Shown: one piece after another, positions 1 to 10,720 of the stretch
Position numbering within the stretch: position 1 is the stretch's first letter
Layout: every line of letters starts with the position of its first letter
Assembly (NCBI RefSeq): GCF_016086655.4
Contig: NC_052140.2
Coordinates: 3,410,001 to 3,474,000 of the forward strand
Direction: 5' to 3'
DNA from: Lepeophtheirus salmonis
Lineage: Eukaryota; Arthropoda; Copepoda; Siphonostomatoida; Caligidae
Length of the DNA stretch: 64,000 nt
The notes under the pieces: generated by a model
The model's input: the letters and a program-made list of their open reading frames with translations, nothing else
Database searches by the model: none
Told to the model about the DNA's origin: nothing
Position numbers and translations under genes: made by a program

Positions 1-779
1 GAGGCAAGATCTTTATAGGGGTGAACAATGTGAAGTTTTCCTAAAACATAGATTTGCCTTCTAAAATTTGTACTATTATCTAAATTCTCTGTTATGGACG
101 TTAGATGAACCACCAAGTTGTAGTTGTTTTATATTCCATAGAGTGGCATTATATTAGTTATACGGCAAATAGCAAATAAAATACCAAGATCTTAAGTGGT
201 GTCTAGTCCCTGATAAGACTATGAAGGAATCTCAATCAAATTAATGTTTTTGTCAGGGAGCTCCGTTATGGTAAGTAAGGCAGGGTGAAAAGCCACATCC
301 CGAATGCACATATGTATCATGGCTCATACTGTTTGGTTAACCCCAGTTAGGCAGCTGCAAACAACGCAATTGAGATGCTAACATTAATCATGTTTAATAG
401 CCTAGCCTAATGAGAGTATACTTTAGACCCGTGGAAAAGTTCTGCCTTCTTGCTTTGCAGGTTTTCTCTTTCAGGTGGAGATTACTTTTCAGTTTAAAAT
501 CCCCCCCCTATGTATGTATCTAGTGTTTGTGTTGTGTCTATATGTGATATATGTAATTCAAGTACTTAACAATTAGCAATAATTTTTATTTTTCTGGTTA
601 CAGGTAATTGTTTGGATTGCTAGACATGTAAAGATAAAAAGAGATTAATTGAGAAGACTATGGAAGGAGGAAAGAGGAGTCGTTCTAAATAATCCAATTG
701 AGTTTACGTGAAGCAGGTGAGTGTAAGTTTAATTTATGATTGTATTAACACCTTAAAATTCTGACATGACTCACAAGAA
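1..779. other. No gene recognised
   Basis: AT-rich sequence with no reading frame or repeat that I can support. A run of eight or nine C lies near 502-508. Coding-like sequence begins only at about 780. Confidence 0.4.
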
Positions 780-2200
780 AGGTACATTTTGGACGGGGAC
801 AAGGCGCTTATTAACCTCCTCGAGTCAGAATTGGGCTTGGTTCATGAAATTTATTTCAATGGAGAGACTGGTACTCCTACAAATACTAGCCTCACCTTTG
901 CTATTGGTGGGATATACCCATTAAGAGCTAAAAGTAAAAGGAATACAAAGGATTAAAGGGATGCTATGCAGACCTACCTTGAGAACATTCTTCATGAGCA
1001 GGTGTTGAAACGAAGGGATCCAGGTGGGGTAAGGTATCAGGTTGGAAGGTGGACTACTTTAAAGAAATCTAAAATAGCAACTCTAATTGCAACCAATCCC
1101 GGTTACAGTACGACCGCCATGCTGGAAGAACTGGTACAGCAACTTGGGGGCAGGTCCCTGGGGAGTATACTCCGGCAGCTCAACAATGCTGAGCAAAAAG
1201 TGTTGGTTAGAGGTGTAGCCGATGCTATAAGTAATGCCCAGCTATAAGATTCACAATATTTTGATGACGATCCAGGACAAAGGGGCTCGGAGGATGTAGA
1301 GGGCAGGCAAGCTATCCTAGATTGCTCGACCAATCGGGAAGTAATGGCGTTACTATTGCGTGCAAAGTGTATCGGTGTTACAAAAGAAACGTGTGCGCTG
1401 CTTGTAAGTGGTCGGACATGAAAGCGAAACAGGCAAGAGAATCATTGGAGCTTAAGCTACAAGCAAAGTTAAACTGCTCTTGTCGTAGGGCAAACAAGAG
1501 AAGTGAGACGAAGAGTATAATTCTTAATCGAAAAACAACGAACCCTCCGGTTTGAGGATCCTCGAGGCTGGTGGGGCAATTTCTGCTGATGGGTATTGGT
1601 GGGATAGAGCCTCAGATCAGGAAATGGTGCGAAGATTTATTCGCAGCCCAGTCGGTTGAGGATAATCGAACTGCTTTACAGTCCAGGTCGGGCTGGGCAA
1701 AAGTTACTGCAAAGGCGATCAATGCCGCATTGGATCGGCGGGACCTAACGGGGTTCTGCTGGAGGAGCTGCGGAAAGTATGTCTATACAAAATGAGAGAA
1801 GTTTTATGTGTGTTAAGGGAGACATAGTGGTTGCCAGTAGACTTTGTTAAAGGTAGGACAATTCTTATTCGAAAGAAGGAAGATGCTCAAAATGCTCAAC
1901 TTTCGTCCGATCACCGTTACTAACTACTTGTTGCGTTGTTTTCACAAGGTTTTAGCAAGACAGGTAGGAGAGTACTCTCTGACGGAGGATTATCAGCTCG
2001 CTAACAAGGCTTTGGATGGCTGTGGAAGGGGGCTAATGCTATTAGATTCTTTTATCTGTGAGCAGCAGGACAAAAAGCTGGATCTTGGTGTAGCTTGGCT
2101 GGACTTTGCTAAGGCTTTTGATTCATCACCAGTCTGTAGTTTACCTGCTAAAAAAAAGAATGGTACCAGAGGGGATCTCGAACATTTTGTTTCTCTCTGA
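780..2200 (+). mobile_element. R2-like non-LTR retrotransposon, broken
   Basis: Remnant of a non-LTR retrotransposon on the plus strand. One frame runs from about 781 to 1247 with a single internal TAA just before the Met at 966. A middle part at 1250-1800 lies in several frames. The reverse transcriptase start is seen at 1871-2140. There the translation includes FRPITVTNYLLRCFHKVLAR, then DGCGRGLMLL and a WLDFAKAFDS block, which is the layout of R2-type reverse transcriptases (fingers and palm motif A). The frame then ends, so the catalytic YxDD region, thumb and endonuclease are missing. A related copy lies at 4750-5480. R2 elements normally sit in 28S rDNA; nothing here looks like rDNA. 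The R2 assignment is by motif resemblance only; a related clade is possible. Confidence 0.7.
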
Positions 2201-2700
2201 CCTTTGTTTTACTTTACACCATGGGCCAAACTCCAGGTCTGCTAAGTAGTTGTAAATAATCATGTACGTTTATGAAAGTATCCAGAATATATTTATTTCA
2301 ATAAAATACATTATAAGTTGTAATTTAATAGAAATACAACAGTTTTTATCGGTGTGACTTTTTAGTCACATCCCTTATATGACCATTATTTTTCGATTCC
2401 TATTTGTTCTTATGATTTAATAATTACATACATCATATATGAATATATGTAAATTGTTATTGTATATTTATATATACAGTAAAGGCAAATTGTCTTACTG
2501 TGTGTTTTTAACTATTTTAAACATAGTTTATTATCATAATACATAGCTATGTTCGGTGCTTAGAATTACTACATTACATATACCTAAAACAAATTGTGCT
2601 ATATAATAGTTATATTTATAAAATATTATTATTTTTTCTGAATTAGCATTATCTACAAATACGTTCTATGTTCGCAAGAGATCTCAGAAGATACATATAC
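2201..2700. other. AT-rich spacer
   Basis: No gene seen. It holds an AATAAA at about 2300 and a small hairpin with GTGACT/AGTCAC arms at about 2351-2366. Confidence 0.4.
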
Positions 2701-2726
2701 TTACAAGTGTTGTTGAAAATAGTTAT

Positions 2727-2960
2727 ATGTCAGATTACGACATTTTTGATAAAGACATGATAGAACAGTCTCCAGTCTTTTTAATTACAGATGAAATACA
2801 ATAAGGATGATTTATCAAAAAAATGGAGATATCTAAAGGAAAAATATTTCAAAGACGTAAGGATGATGAAGGAGCACAAAAGGAGAAGTGAAGCAGAAAT
2901 ATAGTGGAAGAAATTTTTTCCATTTTTATGTTTTTTAAAGAGCCAAATGAAACATAATAG
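2727..2960 (+). pseudogene. MADF-like domain fragment, copy 1
   Basis: A short frame starts at the ATG at 2727 and shifts near 2800. From 2806 the translation reads DDLSKKWRYLKEKYFKDVR and ends in a stop before a WKKFFPFL-like tail. The KKW-x-LK-x-K/Y pattern followed by a Trp and a hydrophobic FxFL tail resembles the second half of a MADF (Myb/SANT-like) DNA-binding domain. Such domains occur in host regulators and in accessory proteins of some DNA transposons. A second copy at 12353-12507 matches closely at DNA level. The repeat favours a transposon origin, but no transposase is attached. Confidence 0.45.
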
Positions 2961-3179
2961 GTATGTTTAAGCGAATATAATGGTTTTTTTTTTAAATTCC
3001 TTATATTCTCTTAATAATACTCAATCTAATTTCTCCTTAACTAATGAAATAAACAAGAGCAAATCAGAACTGTAAATATAGCCTTCCATTATTCATAATT
3101 TATTTCAATTAATACACAGTTATTGCAAATAATAGAATTCATGATATGTCAAGGCCATTAACATCTACAACATATTACA

Positions 3180-3440
3180 AACAGGAATGGGCAAGTTCAC
3201 CTTCCGCAACCCCACAAAAATCGTTCTTGGTCTCAAGATCTGCAATAAGATCGAATGTTTCAGGAGTAATTGTTGTGGCCAAAAGTGCAAACTTTATCTT
3301 CGTAAACGATATTTCTCAGAGCTCAAATTCGATTGTAAGTCGACGAAACCAACGTTCAGGATAGGACGTTATGAATGGTGGTGAAGGGCTATAATTAATT
3401 GCTCCTAAGTTTGAAACTGCCTGTAGAGATAACTTGGAAC
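3180..3440 (-). pseudogene. Gypsy-type gag fragment
   Basis: On the minus strand the translation holds a short block with the words YPERWFRRL, then IKFALLATTITPETFDLIAD, broken by one stop. The pattern of an aromatic-rich PE-x-WF start followed by K-x-x-LLA and a TPE-x-x-D-L-I is the core of Gag proteins of many arthropod Ty3/Gypsy elements. Only about 80 residues remain; no zinc knuckle or pol follows. It lies about 200 bp from the complete short LTR element at 3648-4735 but on the opposite strand, so it is not part of that element. Confidence 0.5.
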
Positions 3441-3647
3441 TATTACGTGTTTTAGTCATTGAATCACGTCGGGGTCCTCCTACAATATGCCAGAATTTAT
3501 TTTAGTAGTTTTCCCGCCTTCAACAGAGGTGTTCCCCTTCAAATAAACCTTCTGAATATAAGAAACAATCCGCTACAGGATCTTTCTCTTTCCTAGCACG
3601 TATACGATTGGCTGGTGACTAGAAGAAACAAAAGCCTTACTGAAGTC

Positions 3648-3890
3648 TGTTATGTATTTAATATCTCCTTACATGTTTTTATCTTCTTGTATATTCGTCT
3701 ATGTATTATAAGTACTGTGTTTTACGTATTATAAATAGTTTCGTCTTTTGTAAATATATTAGAGTATAATTAGAATACACATGATCTAAAAACAGTGTTA
3801 CATTATTCCTCCACGTGAATTCTTCTCCTCATGTCTCTTGGTCATCCTACTATAAAGAAGTTTGACTCTCTCGTTCGTCAAGACGCAACA
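3648..3890 (+). repeat. Left LTR of the short element
   Basis: 243 bp, TG...CA ends. It matches the right LTR closely along the first 200 bp; the last 50 bp differ by an indel of about 10 bp and several substitutions. Confidence 0.85.
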
Positions 3891-4482
3891 TTGGCGACGA
3901 GGATGGGATCAGGATCACATGACCTCCCTGCTGTGGGATCGTCGGCGAAGCTAGCCCTGTTGAGTTGGGTAGCCCTTTTTCGTCGATGGGGAGAACGCTC
4001 GTTCGTCTGCGGAAGGCGGAGCAATATGGACTGTGCCTATGTTTGGGCCTCGTGGAGGAAGGAAGAGAACCTTGGTCACTTTCAAGAAGTGAAGTGTGTG
4101 TCCGGGTCAGGGACCACATAATTAAAAATGGATTTATTCCTACACAATTTTGGTTCTCTACTGTTCCTACTCTCCCGTTCACATCATTGGTTAATGGATG
4201 TGGAACGGTCTCTCTTCTGGATCATCCCGAGTTGGATGAGGGTACATCGAGCAAGATGTCTCCCAGGGACGAAGGGTGCTCTCCTTAAAACCTCAAGGGT
4301 GAATGTTATCCCAGGGACGAAGGAAGTATTGCCCTCCTTTCTCCGGTGCGCGTGCTGAGAGCACAGCACGTCTATGGAGATAAAGTTTTGCAGTACAAGG
4401 AAGAATGTTTTGTCCGCGTAGGCTGCTGTTCATGGAGAGGAACCTGTGTAAGCACCGCCATGGATTTGGTGCTTGGGGGTGA

Positions 4483-4735
4483 TGTTATGTATTTAATATC
4501 TCCTTACATGTTTTTATCTTCTTGTATATTCGTCTATGTATTATAAGTACTGTGTTTTACGTATCATAAATAGTTTCGTCTTTTGTAAATATATTAGAGT
4601 ATAATTAGAATACACATGATCTAAAAACAGTGTTACATTATTCCTCCACGTGAATTCTTCTCCTCATGTCTCTTGGTCATCCTGGATCTCTCCTATTATA
4701 AATAAGCTTGTGTCTTCCCTCGTCAAGACGCAACA
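4483..4735 (+). repeat. Right LTR of the short element
   Basis: 253 bp, partner of the repeat at 3648. The purine tract precedes it and the aagtc target duplication follows directly. Confidence 0.85.
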
Positions 4736-4744
4736 AAGTCCAGC

Positions 4745-5480
4745 CACGCTACACCAAGATCCAGCTTTTTGTCCTGCTGCTCACGGAAAAAAGAGTCTAA
4801 TAGTATTAAACCTTTCCAATGCCATCCCAGGCCTTGTCAGCGAGCTCATAATCCTCCGTCAGAGAGTACTCTCCTAGCCGTCTTGCTAAAACCTTGTGAA
4901 AACAACGCAACAAGTTGTTAGTAATTGTGATCAGACGAAAGTCCAGTACATTTCGAGCATCTTCCTTCTTTGGAAAAAGAGTAGTCCTACTTCGCGTTAA
5001 TGTCCTACCACTTACCAGCAACGCACCACGTTTCTTTTGTAACACCGAGACAGTTCGCACACTGTAGCAACGCCATTACTTTGTTATTGGCTGGGCACCA
5101 CCTTTAATCAACACTTTTTGATCAGCATTGTTGAGCTGCCGGAGTATAGTATACATGGTATTGCTGTGCCCAGCCAATAAGTTTCTCGGACTTTTGGCAA
5201 GACTTAGATGACGATCCAGGACAAAGGGGTTCAGAGGATGTAGAGGGTAGGCAAGCCATCCTGGATTGCTCGGCCAATCGGGAAGTAATGGCGTTGCTAA
5301 AGCGTGGGAATTGTCTTGGTGTTATAAAATAAACGTGGGGTGTTGGCTGTAAGCGGTCAGACATTAAAGCGAAACAGGCTTTAGCTGCCCACATTGTGAA
5401 AATTTCCAACACAAATATGCAAAGCAGACCAGCTATCCACCCCTTATATCTTTCCACAATGCAAATCAACTCCTCTGTTG
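4745..5480. mobile_element. R2-like fragment, head-to-head inverted
   Basis: Two pieces of the same element family as 780-2200 in opposite orientation. On the minus strand, 5150 down to 4806, the translation runs into FPKKEDARNVLDFRLITITN and LLRCFHKVLARRLGEYSL, an R2-type reverse transcriptase start. On the plus strand, 5205-5300 repeats the middle segment found at 1258-1345 (GATGACGATCCAGGACAAAG and onward). The arms meet at an inverted repeat: TTATTGGCTGGGCAC at about 5083 and its reverse complement at about 5166-5181. Such 5' inversion is known for LINE insertions made by twin priming. Both arms are broken and non-functional. Confidence 0.65.
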
Positions 5481-5912
5481 TTGTGTAACTGGCTTCTTAC
5501 TTCAAACACTACACTCCTGACAAAATCTTATCAAAGCAGGGACGGACGTTCCTTCAGAGAATATAATCTCAAAAAGCTTTGTATCATAAATTACTCCTTT
5601 TAACTTTGTTTTTTTCCTCCCTGTTGATTTACATCACCCTTCTTTTCTTACCTTTTCTTTATATATATAATTTTAGGGTTACATATATATATATATAATA
5701 AAAAAACCTTTTCACCCTCTCTCGTTAAACCTGTTTTACCGTTTTGTTGGTATTTTTACCAATAATTGTGCACGTTTAGACCTTTTTATCACACAAGCTT
5801 TTCCCAGTTCTCCCTTTATTATCTTAGAGAACCCTAAATATATCTCTACTCACAATTGTACATGATAAATCAATATCCATATCTTTATACTTTCACTTGT
5901 GTAGAGAAATAA
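5481..5912. other. AT-rich spacer with TA microsatellite
   Basis: No gene seen. A TA-rich run lies at about 5682-5700, with pyrimidine-rich stretches on both sides. Confidence 0.4.
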
Positions 5913-6930
5913 TTGTTTTCTGTTTCAAATCATGGAAGACATAATCTCAATAAACTTAACTCAACTCGATTGCCCCTATACCCTTATAATGCTAAAACAA
6001 ATGCTGGCTTACGTTTACATATAAACGCTATACACCCCGACAGAATGGGACTATTACATGATCCATATACTTACATCAGGGAAATGCCCGACCCCCCTCC
6101 CTTTGAGGTATATGAGTCCCAAGCAAATATGGAGGAACATCTCCTGCGCCTATGGCCAAACGACGCGCCAATGTACATTGCCACATGGTTAGCACACCTA
6201 TTCCCATACAGAAATAGAGATGAATACCAGACCACTTTCCCAAACCTTCCGGCCCCAAAACCCATTGATGACCAAACAAAAAAGCAAATAAAGCAACTTA
6301 AAGCATTAATAAATTTACTTCTGAGGAAAAGGACCACCTGGCCCGCCTGATAGTAAATTTCAAACAACAAAAACCAGGGAAGAGTCACATAGAAATGACC
6401 TCATAACTTTGCTATATTCTCTCTTACTGGCCTGCTTCCACCATAAGAAAACGCATTACTGAAAGAAACCACATCTCCATGGTCAATAAATTCAAGGCCT
6501 TGCCCACTATCTCCTCCTTTGATGATTCCCTTTTCACCCTTTTTGCTCCCATCTTTGAGGACGATCCTACCTCAAGGATTCTTGAAGAGGTAAGCATCGG
6601 TTTGTCGAACGAAACGGAAACTATCCCTCAGAACGCAGATCAAAACCCATCCCGGCCCCTCCATAACCAAACTCAAAACGCCCTCTAGACCCAGCCAATA
6701 CCCCCCTAGGTATGATTGAGAAAAGATGACGACGGATTTTCAGTAACACCACTCCCTCTGACACGCCTATGGCAACTAGCCCAACCCTTGTCCTGCGACA
6801 GATGGCCCATATCATGGAGGCACAACCTCAGCCTGGTAAAAAGGAAAAAACCTCGGATGAGCTCATCCTTGAGGAAATTACAAATAATCTGAACCTTATA
6901 AAAAAAATGACCACTTAAAGGCCCCTCTGA
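5913..6930 (+). pseudogene. Broken coding region of unknown family
   Basis: Unlike its AT-rich surroundings this stretch has sustained coding-like sequence in shifting plus-strand frames. The longest open part, 5913-6350, is rich in Pro, Tyr and Asn and includes MGLLHDPYTYIREMPDPPPF and a WLAHLFPYRNRDEYQ block. A one-base shift near 6310 would let it continue into a Lys-rich stretch, then 6479-6688 holds FDDSLFTLFAPIFEDDP. A proline/glutamine-rich part follows to about 6930. An ATG at 5931 in another frame, upstream of a C run near 5972, may be the older start. I do not recognise the family. A retroelement Gag-like protein or an old viral insertion are possibilities with no motif to decide between them. 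Confidence 0.45.
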
Positions 6931-8340
6931 ACCCAAATATCTTCCTCTACCCCGAATCCATCTGTCAGATTATATAAGGGAAACTTGCACATTTAAAAAA
7001 AAAAGCCAACATGCACCCCTGCATCTAACGAGTTGCTAGCTAAACTTTTTTTGTGCAGATGGGAAAAGGGATATAACTCAAGAGAAGTGAAAGAATGCCC
7101 ATCAAAATACAGAGTTTTTCAAATTTTTGGAGACCCAAGATGAAAACCTTGGCCCGAGCCCAATCAAAGAGTTAATCCTTGACCTTCTCCAATAATTTTT
7201 TTTCTTTTTTTTTTGTCTATTCCCTAATATTCATACTTTTCTTTGAAAATATTATTTCAGTTTTTCCCCATAATAATCTTCATACATTTTTTTTTCAAAA
7301 TATTCTTTCACTTTTTTCAAAATATTCTTTCAGTTTTTTCCAAATATTCATTCAGTTTTTCCCCATAATTGTAATCATAATTCATTTTTCTAGAAATTTA
7401 CAAACTTCATAAATTAACTAAATTTATTCTTATTTTCATATAGCATATTTCATTAACGTAAATATTATTCATCCCCCCCCCATAATTTCACATTAATCAT
7501 ATAAATAGTTTCTTCCTTTTTTATTAATAGATTTCGGAGTTATTCCGAAAAAAATACCTATTTTTTTACTTTACGAAAATGCCTCTATCTTCTATAAAAA
7601 GGCTTGACTGGCTTCACTTATTTTATATAATATCTAGCCAAGTAAATTTTGCATCTTTCTGTATAAAATAGTAATATCTAAAAAGTCCCTGAAAAGAGCC
7701 ATTTTTCAAAATTTTGGATAAAAAAAAAACAAAAAAAAACAACGGTATGCAAATATATCATACTTTATAGATAATATTTAATTGAAATATCACAACATAA
7801 AAGTTGTGATACACTAAAAAACTATTAATACGAATGGTTTTAAATCGTATCATACAACATAATACAGTTTTGAAATTTTGAATTTCGCAAAATTAGTGCA
7901 AATTCTAAATTTTCTAAAATCTGGTTATATAATGCAAAATTAATCTATATTATTAAAGCTTTTGAAGTTCAAAGAAGTTCTCAATTGCTTTATTACCAAC
8001 GATATTCTCTAAAGCCATTTTTTTAAACAAAAGTTTTTAAAATTCGACCCCAATTTAAATCTTCATAAATTAATTGTTTTATAATAAATCGATTTTAGTA
8101 CCATTAAAACAGAAGCAGTTAACCGATTTCCATAAATCGAACCAATTAAAACTCAACAATGTATTTGCAATTAGCTTGACTTTATAAATAATTTAGTCAA
8201 ACCATTTTTTGCAACCACATTTTGGCATATAATACGTGAAAAATATATTTTTCTAGATAAACCATTTATTAATTTTTCCCGACCTGTGATATGTGCATTA
8301 ATCTTGATACATATTTCATATATCTCTTATTTCCAAGAAC
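6931..8340. other. Low-complexity AT-rich region
   Basis: No gene supported. T-rich sequence at about 7190-7380 has a short tandem repeat of about 21 bp (AATATTCTTTCAGTTTTTTCC type) at 7297-7365. Long A runs lie near 7720-7740. Confidence 0.45.
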
Positions 8341-8344
8341 TGAC

Positions 8345-8600
8345 AGTTAAGGACCAGTCCCAAGAACCAAACGGTCTAAGGACCAGTCCCAAGAACCAAA
8401 CGGTCTAAGGACAAGTCCCAAGGAACGACGGTCCTGATGACCCATAGGACCTCTACTAAGAAAGGAATGTACTGGACCAAATAAAAAAATATTTATTCGA
8501 TCCAGTCCAGTATTAAGATCGGTCCTATAGGTCCTTAGTAATTTCAATCCTAGGGACCGGTCGATAGGACTGTTGAACCTTGGGACCAATCCTTGAAAGT
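8345..8600. repeat. GGACC-rich short tandem repeats
   Basis: A unit of about 29 bp starting AAGGACCAGTCCCAAGAACC is repeated nearly exactly twice from about 8348 and decays in a third copy. More GGACCG/CGGTCC words, in both orientations, follow to 8600 and again near 8840-8900. Confidence 0.65.
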
Positions 8601-10095
8601 TTTCATAAAAATGCGATGGTTTATTAACCCAAATAAGATATATGAATTATGTAATAAGATAATTGGATAAAACTTGCAAAAAGTATAATTTTTTTGATTA
8701 TATACAAACATATTATATTGTTAATTAGTTAAATAATTCATCCTATTAAATAAATGAATAATTTAAAAAAGGAAAAACCCCATCATTGACGTGACAAGGT
8801 AACAATTTTACTTTCTTTAAGATCACACAGGTGGGACTGGAATGGATGGAACCGTACTGGACTGGACTGCGGCCCTCTGTCCTAAATAAGGACCGACACA
8901 ACACTCATTGTAAATGAAAAATGCATTAGGTACATACATAATAATACGAAGTTTCGTATTTCATTTGTTGATCCATATACATAGAGTTCTATCGATCCTT
9001 AGTATGGATTTCAATTGATCCAGCTCAACTTTTTATCCTGTGTAATCTCATTCCTGTTATTTGCCCTTGGAAATGGTAATAAATTTTAAAACACCCTTTA
9101 CTTAGCCTCAATATCACAAATAGTCATTTTAAGTACCTGAATTCGTTCGCTAAAACCTCAAGTATGTTTGAGGTACGATAACAGTTCGCGGAACAATATT
9201 TCACAAAGAGCTTCTATATCCACTCTCAACCTCTACTGTCAAAAACGAAATGAAGAATTAAAACTCAACCTCCCCTCACCCCAATCACTTTTTTTATCCG
9301 TCCTATCTTTTTTATCACTTAACGGTCCTAAGAAATGATACATCGGTATTTCAGGCCTACAGTCCGAGTTATCTTTTTGTTTCCTTCACTCCTAGCAATG
9401 ATTGAAGAATATAAGAACCAAGAAAATAATGAATGATATCTAAAACGAATAAAAATACGTTTTACTCACACCCTTCCTACTTTTTTTAACTTAAGGATCT
9501 TGTCTCATTGTAAGGGGTTATAAATTATGATGAAACTTCAGCGACTCCAATGACATAGTTAGTATTAATCAAGACGAATAGAAATACAAGGTTATACCAT
9601 TACGCTTTTCTAATTGATGTTTGACTTCCAACACGCTTTTTAATAGTGACGTCATAGAGAATAAATATTACTATTAACTAGTGAAATTATCAAGTTTATT
9701 GTAAGGCGTGCACTATGTTTCGGCCACAGCTCATCAATTGCACATGAAGTGTTCTCAAGGAAGTTTGTCGAAACTACTCTGCTTACAACCACAGATAACT
9801 AACAAAGATTACAGAATATTGGTAAATATATTTATTATAATTGAATGTTAACATCATCTAGCTGATATTAGAATTTTAATTTTCCTCAGAGTATCAATAT
9901 TATGCGGTCCAGATTTTTTTAGAGTTTTTTTATACCTAAACAGTAATGACAATATAAAACCCAGAGAAGATAACCAGTAAGATAACTTTCCATTGACTCT
10001 TCTAACAATAACCTTTGTAAAATTCAACCACGAGAACGTAATTTCGTGTTGGAAATAATGATACCCTTCAAGGGATGTAACTAATTGAAGAAAAC
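8601..10095. other. No gene recognised
   Basis: AT-rich sequence without a reading frame I can support. Some GGACC/TGGACTGG words at 8830-8895 echo the repeat upstream. Confidence 0.4.
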
Positions 10096-10716
10096 ATGCA
10101 AAATAAAACTCATAAATGTGAAATCAAAGTTTTTTCTAGAAGTGGTACAAATGGCATCCTAAATGACTTTGAAATATATGTAGGAAAAGGAACTAAAGTG
10201 TCTCACAATTGGGGATAAGGAGATATATGGTCATAAGGCTGGTGAGTAAACTTCCAAAAATTCAAAACGTCAAGTTTTAATAATTGATAATTGGTTCACA
10301 TCTCACAGGCTTCTCTGTGCTCTCAAGGAGATTGAAATTTATGGTACAGTAACAAGTAATAGATTACCTGACTGTTGTTTAAAAGTGATGCTATGCTAAA
10401 GAATGATGGTAGAGGAGCTGTTATATTCAAACCGAGACAAAATAACAACATACCATCGTTAAATGGTATGACAATAAGCCTGTAAATGGTTATTTGGATA
10501 AGAATCCAGTATCTACTGTGAAAATGTTCCTTTCCCTGCAATTGTGAAAGAATACAATCAGAACATGGGCGGTGTTCACCTACATGATAAGCTTGTGTCT
10601 ATGGTCAGAACAAAAATAGGTGTGAAAAGATTATATCTCAGAATATCATATCATTTTTTGGATGCAGCATTGGTCAATTCTTGCCTACTTTACCTCATGA
10701 TATTCTACAAAAAGTA
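10096..10716 (+). pseudogene. piggyBac-like transposase remnant
   Basis: Plus-strand fragments in changing frames give KVFSRSGTNGILNDFEIYVG at about 10120, DNWFTSHRLLCALKE at about 10290, KWYDNKPVN at about 10460, and NMGGVHLHDKL with RISYHFLDAALVNS at 10560-10690. These follow the order of the conserved blocks of piggyBac/PGBD transposases: a KxFxRxGxxGxxxDFxxYxGKGT block, a DNxFTS block with a catalytic Asp, and the YNxxMGGVDxxD block before a last WxxRIFFxxLDxxxVNS helix. The first part of the protein and the Cys-rich tail are missing and several stops are present. The frame ends where the mariner element at 10721 begins. Confidence 0.75.
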
Positions 10717-10720
10717 ACTA

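Larger units (their letters stand above)
3643..4740 (+). mobile_element. Short non-autonomous LTR retrotransposon
   Basis: A complete small LTR element. Two direct repeats at 3648-3890 and 4483-4735 both start TGTTATGT and end in CAACA. They are flanked by the same 5-bp sequence, aagtc, at 3643-3647 and 4736-4740, read as the target-site duplication. Just inside the left LTR is TTGGCGACGAGGATGG, the expected place for a tRNA primer-binding site. Just before the right LTR is a purine-rich GCTTGGGGGTGA, a plausible polypurine tract. The interior of about 590 bp has no gag or pol, so movement would need proteins from another element. Plus strand is inferred from the primer site and purine tract positions. 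The interior repeats a CCCAGGGACGAAGG motif twice (about 4262 and 4311). Confidence 0.85.
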
